DNA from: Dehalococcoidia bacterium
Lineage (GTDB): Bacteria; Chloroflexota; Dehalococcoidia; UBA3495
NCBI GenBank assembly: GCA_002730485.1
Contig: PCAH01000129.1
Location: 1 to 10,381, forward strand
Reading direction: 5' to 3'
Length of the DNA stretch: 10,381 nucleotides
Below, piece after piece: positions 6,674 to 10,381 of this stretch. The notes beneath the pieces are model-generated. The model saw only the letters and a list, made by a program, of their open reading frames with translations. It did not search any database and was not told where the DNA came from. Every line of letters starts with the position of its first letter. Position 1 is the stretch's first letter. The position numbers and the translations under genes were made by a program.

Positions 6674-6857
6674 GCCATAGGACTTAAGCTTACATAACCA
6701 GCTCAACCCCATGTGCTACTATGGTGGCCAAAGAGCCCATGTGCCCCCAAGTACCATAAGTAGCGCAGGTTGTGTTTGTCCGCGCCTTGTGCGCATGTGT
6801 GGTGGCAACTTCCCCCTAGCGCTCTCCTGGAACCGTCTGGGAGAGCTCCCCAACGCG
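6674..6857 (+). other. Structured non-coding leader upstream of the HNH gene
   Basis: No convincing coding sequence lies between the CvpA terminator candidate and ATG 6858. A frame is open from ATG 6711, but its translation (Cys- and Pro-rich, no family features) does not look like protein. Two hairpins stand out. In the first, 6712-6725 pairs with 6753-6767 over 14 bp with one G-U and one bulged A, closing a 27-nt loop. In the second, GCTCTCC 6821-6827 pairs perfectly with GGAGAGC 6840-6846. A short GCGC-CTTGT-GCGC hairpin lies between. CCCATGTGC occurs twice (6708-6716 and 6736-6744). I recognise no known riboswitch, SRP RNA or tRNA here. Confidence 0.45.
6712..6767 (+). repeat. Imperfect inverted repeat / long hairpin
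   Basis: TGTGCTACTATGGT (6712-6725) pairs with ACCATAAGTAGCGCA (6753-6767). All 14 positions pair, one as G-U, with A6759 bulged. The loop is 27 nt. There is no T run after it, so it is not a typical terminator. Confidence 0.65.
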
Positions 6858-7505
6858 ATGCGGGAGGACCAGTGGCCGGCCGACATGGTTAAGCAGGCGG
6901 AAATAAAACGTCCGGCAAAGAACGGCGCTGTCCGTGACGCTTCATTGATGGAAGTTGCGGAGGCTGTGACCGCTGATGTCTTGATTCGCGCGCCGGTCTT
7001 GGTGTTGAACCTGAATTATGTGCCGGTGAACATCTGCACCGTTCGCCGGGCCATAGTCCTCCTGACCAAGGGTAAAGCTGAGCGGCTTGAGAGCCACGTA
7101 GGTTTTCTCCATACGGTCAACCGCGAGATAGACGCTCCCTCAATCATCAGGCTGGACTACATGGTCAAACGGCCATTCGTTCCCAGAAAACTGTCTAAGA
7201 AGGAAGTTTTCCTGCGGGACAAGTACACCTGCCAATACTGTGGCAAGAAACCCAAAGACCTGACCTTAGACCACGTCATACCCCGGAGACAGCATGGCCC
7301 TCATACCTGGGAGAACGTGGTGGCGGCCTGTAACGGATGCAACCTGCACAAAGCTGGGCGCACTCCGGCTGAGGCAAAGATGCGGTTGGGTACCACGCCA
7401 AGGGCTCCAGACCCGAACCCCTATTTGATCCTTCAGAACAGGGTTATCCTGGACGAGTGGAAGCTCTATATCCCGTGGTCCATCCGGGACGAAAACACCA
7501 ACTAG
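6858..7505 (+). CDS. HNH endonuclease-family protein
   Basis: Taken from ATG 6858 this is a 215-residue protein. An N-terminal module, VLVLNLNYVPVNICTVRRAI (48-67), is typical of a widespread class of stand-alone HNH proteins of unknown physiological role. A C-terminal HNH nuclease domain follows, with zinc-knuckle cysteines CQYC (Cys125 and Cys128) and CNGC (Cys158 and Cys161), the catalytic pair Asp138-His139 in LDHVIPR, Asn153 in WENVV, and His164. All metal and catalytic positions are present, so it should be active. The true start is uncertain: 6858 has GGGAGAG 12 nt upstream (6839-6845), while ATG 6885 and 6948 are possible with poorer sites. A frame open back to 6711 is rejected as non-protein-like. 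No toxin, methylase or integrase lies beside it. It converges on ricT with 4 nt between the stops. Confidence 0.88.
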   Translation: MREDQWPADMVKQAEIKRPAKNGAVRDASLMEVAEAVTADVLIRAPVLVLNLNYVPVNICTVRRAIVLLTKGKAERLESHVGFLHTVNREIDAPSIIRLDYMVKRPFVPRKLSKKEVFLRDKYTCQYCGKKPKDLTLDHVIPRRQHGPHTWENVVAACNGCNLHKAGRTPAEAKMRLGTTPRAPDPNPYLILQNRVILDEWKLYIPWSIRDENTN

Positions 7506-7548
7506 CCGATTAGTTGCGGGATGGCTGCTTCCTGGTCACATCGGCTAG
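7502..7548. repeat. Perfect 9-bp inverted repeat at the HNH/ricT convergent stops
   Basis: CTAGCCGAT (7502-7510) and ATCGGCTAG (7540-7548) are exact reverse complements around a 29-nt loop. The left arm contains the HNH stop codon and touches the ricT stop; the right arm lies in ricT codons. There is no T run, so a terminator role would be non-canonical. Confidence 0.55.
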
Positions 7549-8325
7549 GGGTAATTCCAATACTCGGTCATCGCCGTAGCGCACAGAGACAGTCTCTTTC
7601 ATGCGGTGCCCCACGATCACCGTAGCGGCTCCGATGGGAGTGCTCACCTGTTCTCCGATCTTGGGCAGCAGCTTGTTTACCTGCCGGTATTGCTCATACT
7701 CGAAACGCAAGCAACAACGCAACCTGCCGCAGGCTCCGGCCAACCCATCAGCGCTGATGGGTAGAGATTGTTCCTTGGCCATGCGAACGGAGATGGACTC
7801 AAACTTCTCCATCCACTGGATGCAGCAGAGTGGATTGCCGCAGCGACCCATGCCCCCAGCCAGTTTGGCAACATCCCGGTCGCCAACCTGACGCAATTCC
7901 ACTCGACCGCCAGTGGCGGAACTCAAGGCGTGGATCAGCGGCCTGAAGTCGACCCGACCCTCAGCCCCAAATGTCACAACCATACGGGACCGGTCAAAGG
8001 TGTAGTGGGCGTCGACGATCTTCATGGGGATGTTCAAATCCCGGGCTTTCGAACGGGCGATCTTGAAAGTGTCCTGCTCTGAATAGCGGTTCTCTTGCAG
8101 GCGGCCCAAATCCCCGGGCGTGGCCCGGCGCAGCACTCGCATATTCGGTTCCGGGTCGGGACTGCAGGACACCATCTCCTTGGCTTCCCGGCAGACCCAG
8201 GCTAGCTCCTGGGATTTCTCCATCTGCACCACCACGTAGCTTTTTAGTGGCAGGTTGAAATCACCAGCAACGGCGTAACTCACCGGGTCCGTTTCTCTCC
8301 AGCGGATGCCCACAACCCTGGTCAT
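7510..8325 (-). CDS. ricT: RicT/YaaT-type PSP1 domain protein
   Basis: This 271-residue PSP1-family protein is related to Bacillus subtilis RicT (YaaT), which with RicA and RicF forms an iron-sulfur complex promoting mRNA maturation by RNase Y. The diagnostic cysteine blocks are intact: GRCGNPLCC (Cys162, 167, 168) and GACGRLRCCLRFEYE (Cys199, 204, 205), joined by SVRMAKEQSLPIS (179-191). The N-terminal half (about 1-130) contains the PSP1 region, with LKIVDAHYTFDRSR-like sequence at 101-114. The ATG at 8325 overlaps the holB TGA by 4 nt (ATGA), so the two are translationally coupled. The holB-ricT order is shared with Firmicutes. No ricA or ricF is visible, so whether the Bacillus role applies is inference. 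Confidence 0.93.
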   Translation of the reverse strand: MTRVVGIRWRETDPVSYAVAGDFNLPLKSYVVVQMEKSQELAWVCREAKEMVSCSPDPEPNMRVLRRATPGDLGRLQENRYSEQDTFKIARSKARDLNIPMKIVDAHYTFDRSRMVVTFGAEGRVDFRPLIHALSSATGGRVELRQVGDRDVAKLAGGMGRCGNPLCCIQWMEKFESISVRMAKEQSLPISADGLAGACGRLRCCLRFEYEQYRQVNKLLPKIGEQVSTPIGAATVIVGHRMKETVSVRYGDDRVLELPLADVTRKQPSRN

Positions 8326-9341
8326 ACTTGGCCTGCTTCAATGGGTAGGTTGAGCATTAAAACTTCCATCGCCAGTCTAGGACTGACGTTACTATCTAGA
8401 TTCGACAACGTTTGCATCAGGCGATTGATGAACTGCACGATTTCAGCCGTGCTCAAGCCTGACGCCTGGCTTCTCAAGGAATCTGCCTGGTCTGAATTGT
8501 GGAGAAAATCTCCCGCTCCCTCTTTAATCAAGAGGAGGTCCCGCCACCAACGAAGCCAGAGAGCCAATAGATCCTTGGCTGCATCCCGGTCGCTGCCAAA
8601 TAATGAGGCGACCTCATTGGCGTAGATGAAACGGGTTTCCAACCCCGCAGCCAGGGTTTCCTGGATCTTTTCCAGGTCTGCCTGTCGCTGCTCCAGTACC
8701 TGCGAGTCTTCCAATGCGCCAATGGCCCAACCCAGGCAGCCACGGGATATACGGAATAACCGTTCCGCCTGTTCCGGTGTTGCGTTGTGACCGTTGACCA
8801 GCCGTTCGACCATCTTGTCCTTGGACAGCGGAACCAAATTCAGGGTTTGGCAGCGTGACCGGACTGTGGGCAATACGGCGCCCTCATTGGCTGTTAGTAG
8901 CAGGAACATTACCTGCGGGGGCGGCTCTTCCAGGGTTTTTAATAAAGCATTAGCGCCTTCATCACTCATGAATTCAGCGCCGTCAAAAATCACTACGCTT
9001 GTGGAACCCTCGTACGGGTTCATGTGTACCCGGCGCAGCGCTTCTTTTATTTCGTTTATGCCGATCATGGTCCGTGCGGAACGGCCTTCTTCACCTTGGC
9101 CGGGCGCTAGGACCCTGATGTCGGAATGGTGTCCCTCTGCAATCCTAGTGCATTGTACGCAGGAACCACACGGCTCACCATACCCTTCAAGACAATTTAC
9201 GGCCTGGCACAGATTAATAGCAAGTGCCATTTTCCCCACATGAGGGGGGCCGCACAGCAGATAGGCATGAGATTGCCTTTTCTGCTGGAGGCTGGGCTCA
9301 AGTCGTTTGAGCAGGTGATCTTGGCCGAAGATGGTCCACAT
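8322..9341 (-). CDS. holB: DNA polymerase III subunit delta-prime
   Basis: This 339-residue AAA+ clamp-loader subunit loads the sliding clamp at the replication fork together with delta and tau/gamma. It opens with FGQDHLLKRLEPSLQQKRQS (5-24), the family box preceding SHAYLLCGP. The P-loop region is GPPHVGKM (31-38), the zinc module has Cys50, 58, 61 and 64, the Walker B-like strand is VVIFDGAEFM (116-125), followed by NALLKTLEEPP (131-141), sensor 1 LLLTAN (147-152) and the SRC motif Ser162-Arg163-Cys164. Met38 replaces the usual Ser/Thr after the P-loop Lys, consistent with a stator subunit that hydrolyses ATP poorly or not at all. It starts at ATG 9341, with AGG 5 nt upstream. It could be a gamma/tau-like paralogue, but the length and ricT neighbour favour holB. 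Confidence 0.93.
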   Translation of the reverse strand: MWTIFGQDHLLKRLEPSLQQKRQSHAYLLCGPPHVGKMALAINLCQAVNCLEGYGEPCGSCVQCTRIAEGHHSDIRVLAPGQGEEGRSARTMIGINEIKEALRRVHMNPYEGSTSVVIFDGAEFMSDEGANALLKTLEEPPPQVMFLLLTANEGAVLPTVRSRCQTLNLVPLSKDKMVERLVNGHNATPEQAERLFRISRGCLGWAIGALEDSQVLEQRQADLEKIQETLAAGLETRFIYANEVASLFGSDRDAAKDLLALWLRWWRDLLLIKEGAGDFLHNSDQADSLRSQASGLSTAEIVQFINRLMQTLSNLDSNVSPRLAMEVLMLNLPIEAGQV

Positions 9342-9375
9342 AAAAACCTGAGTTCCAGGCGTTTGTTAAGTTCGG

Positions 9376-9406
9376 ACTATAGAATACCTTTAACCCATGT
9401 TACCAA
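9376..9406 (-). promoter_or_regulatory. Candidate promoter for holB-ricT
   Basis: On the minus strand TTGGTA (-35, 9401-9406) and TATAGT (-10, 9376-9381) match consensus at four and five of six bases, but with a 19-nt spacer. It sits in the 107-nt gap between lysA and holB, where I see no clear lysA terminator, so read-through from lysA is also possible. Confidence 0.35.
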
Positions 9407-9448
9407 TCAGGGCTGCTTAACACTACGAGAACTTATTGCGGGTTGGGT

Positions 9449-10381
9449 TTATACCAAATCTAGACTGATTAGGTCTTGGTAGCTTTCCCTACGACGAATC
9501 AAACGGCTCTTGCCGTCTTTGACCAGCACCATGGGCGGGCGGGGGTTCATGTTGTAGGTGCTGGCCATGGATGGGCAGTAGGCTCCAGCTGCGGGAATGG
9601 CCAGGATATCCCCGGATTCCAACGTGGGCAGCATCACGTCCGTGGCTAACAGGTCTCCAGACTCACAATACTTGCCAGCAACGGTCACTTTTTCCGCCGG
9701 TTCCTGGTTGGCCTTGTTGGCGGCGACCACCTCGTACTCGGCCTGATAGAGGGCCGGGCGGATGTTGTCGCCCATACCGCCGTCGACGCTGACGAATTTT
9801 CGGACTCCAGGCACATCTTTGATCGCCCCGATGCGGTAGAGGGCAACTCCGGCCGGCCCGATGATAGCCCGACCAGGCTCGATCACTAGAGAAGGGAGTT
9901 CCATGCCGAGGTCGTAGCAAGTTTCTTTCATGGTGGAGACGATGGTCTCTGCGTAATCAGATACGGGAGGCGGCGCGTCATCACGGGTGTAGCTGATGGC
10001 GAACCCTCCGCCGGGGCTGAACTTCTGCAATTCCAGACCCTCTTCCCTGAATTGAGCGGCGAACCTGAGCACCAGGTCCACCGCCACCCGGTACGGCTCC
10101 AGTTCAAAGATGGGTGATCCCAGGTGGAAGTGGAGTCCGCGTAGGTTCAGGTTCTTCGCGGTCAGGCCCATCCTGATAGCCTCTGCGGCGTGGCCGGTCT
10201 GAATCGAAAACCCGAATTTCGAATCCAATACCCCGGTCGTGGTGTAAACATGGGTGTGTGGGTCTACCCCAGGAGAGACTCTGATGAGTATGTCCTGAGT
10301 CTTTCCGGCCTCACCCGCCAGTTGGTCAAGGATCTGCATCTCGTGGAAGCTGTCTACGACCACCCAACCGATGTTATTTTC
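9449..10381 (-). CDS. lysA: Diaminopimelate decarboxylase, C-terminal part (5' end outside window)
   Basis: The visible 310 residues run from the right edge to TAA at 9449-9451. The enzyme is a cytosolic PLP-dependent fold-III decarboxylase converting meso-diaminopimelate to L-lysine. Visible family features, numbered on the fragment, are VVVDSF near the start, HFHLGSP (84-90), GGGFAISY (124-131) for PLP phosphate binding, EPGR (168-171) for phosphate and substrate, VDGGMGDNIRPALY (199-212), the active-site CESGD (239-243), and GAYCPSMASTYN (266-277). The PLP lysine near the N-terminus is outside the window. The motif usually ending in Gln (HIGSQ) ends in Pro here. The C-terminal end RRRESYQDLI is typical. 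Gene order suggests lysA-holB-ricT on one strand. Confidence 0.95.
   Translation of the reverse strand, partial: ENNIGWVVVDSFHEMQILDQLAGEAGKTQDILIRVSPGVDPHTHVYTTTGVLDSKFGFSIQTGHAAEAIRMGLTAKNLNLRGLHFHLGSPIFELEPYRVAVDLVLRFAAQFREEGLELQKFSPGGGFAISYTRDDAPPPVSDYAETIVSTMKETCYDLGMELPSLVIEPGRAIIGPAGVALYRIGAIKDVPGVRKFVSVDGGMGDNIRPALYQAEYEVVAANKANQEPAEKVTVAGKYCESGDLLATDVMLPTLESGDILAIPAAGAYCPSMASTYNMNPRPPMVLVKDGKSRLIRRRESYQDLISLDLV

Noticed and set aside
6711..6857. N-terminal extension of the HNH protein from ATG 6711
   Set aside because: The 49 added residues are Cys/Pro-rich and unlike the family, no Shine-Dalgarno precedes 6711, and the DNA here forms strong hairpins, fitting a leader better than coding sequence.
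6674..6857. tRNA, SRP RNA or a known riboswitch in the HNH leader
   Set aside because: No TPsiC-like GGTTCGA motif or cloverleaf, no SRP apical motif, and no riboswitch core that I recognise.
1..10381. CRISPR array, insertion sequence, integron or phage remnant
   Set aside because: No regular repeat-spacer pattern, transposase, integrase or terminal repeats with target duplications were found.

Overview
This window looks like ordinary chromosomal DNA from a free-living bacterium, most likely Chloroflexota. The placement is an inference: the luciferase-like flavin monooxygenase and the MFE-2-like short-chain dehydrogenase next to a lipocalin-like gene resemble the oxidative gene sets of SAR202/Dehalococcoidia, and the remaining housekeeping genes fit. 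It is moderately GC-rich, tightly packed, uses ATG, GTG and TTG starts, and often has 4-nt stop/start overlaps. I see no rRNA, tRNA, CRISPR array, transposase or phage gene.

Layout. (1) 1-2424, plus strand, catabolic or accessory: the 3' end of a lipocalin-like gene, an SDR dehydrogenase, a strong intrinsic terminator (1221-1250), then a luciferase-like (LLM) flavin-dependent oxidoreductase. The LLM gene is interrupted by a one-base deletion near 2251-2253 and has no normal start codon. (2) 5209-2437, minus strand, a probable operon: cytidylate kinase (cmk), PlsC-type acyltransferase, a 72-residue uncharacterised protein, and a dGTPase-like HD hydrolase. A perfect TATAAT box lies upstream at 5282-5287. 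(3) 5390-6648, plus strand: a PAP2-family membrane phosphatase and a CvpA-family membrane protein. (4) 6649-7505: a structured non-coding leader of about 200 nt, then an HNH endonuclease-family gene. (5) 10381-7510, minus strand: the C-terminal part of diaminopimelate decarboxylase (lysA, running off the window), DNA polymerase III delta-prime (holB) and a RicT/YaaT PSP1 protein.

How the genes fit together. The minus-strand clusters are core metabolism: CMP/dCMP phosphorylation, phosphatidic acid synthesis and dNTP hydrolysis in one; lysine/DAP synthesis, the replication clamp loader and the RNA-maturation factor RicT in the other. The holB-ricT pair is a gene order also seen in Firmicutes. 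The left-hand plus-strand genes look like an oxidative module for organic substrates.

No clear novel multi-gene system is visible. The points most worth a second look are the broken LLM oxidoreductase, the leader RNA of the HNH gene with a 14-bp hairpin and a second hairpin covering the likely ribosome binding site, the small unnamed protein in the cmk operon, and a perfect inverted repeat spanning two convergent stop codons.
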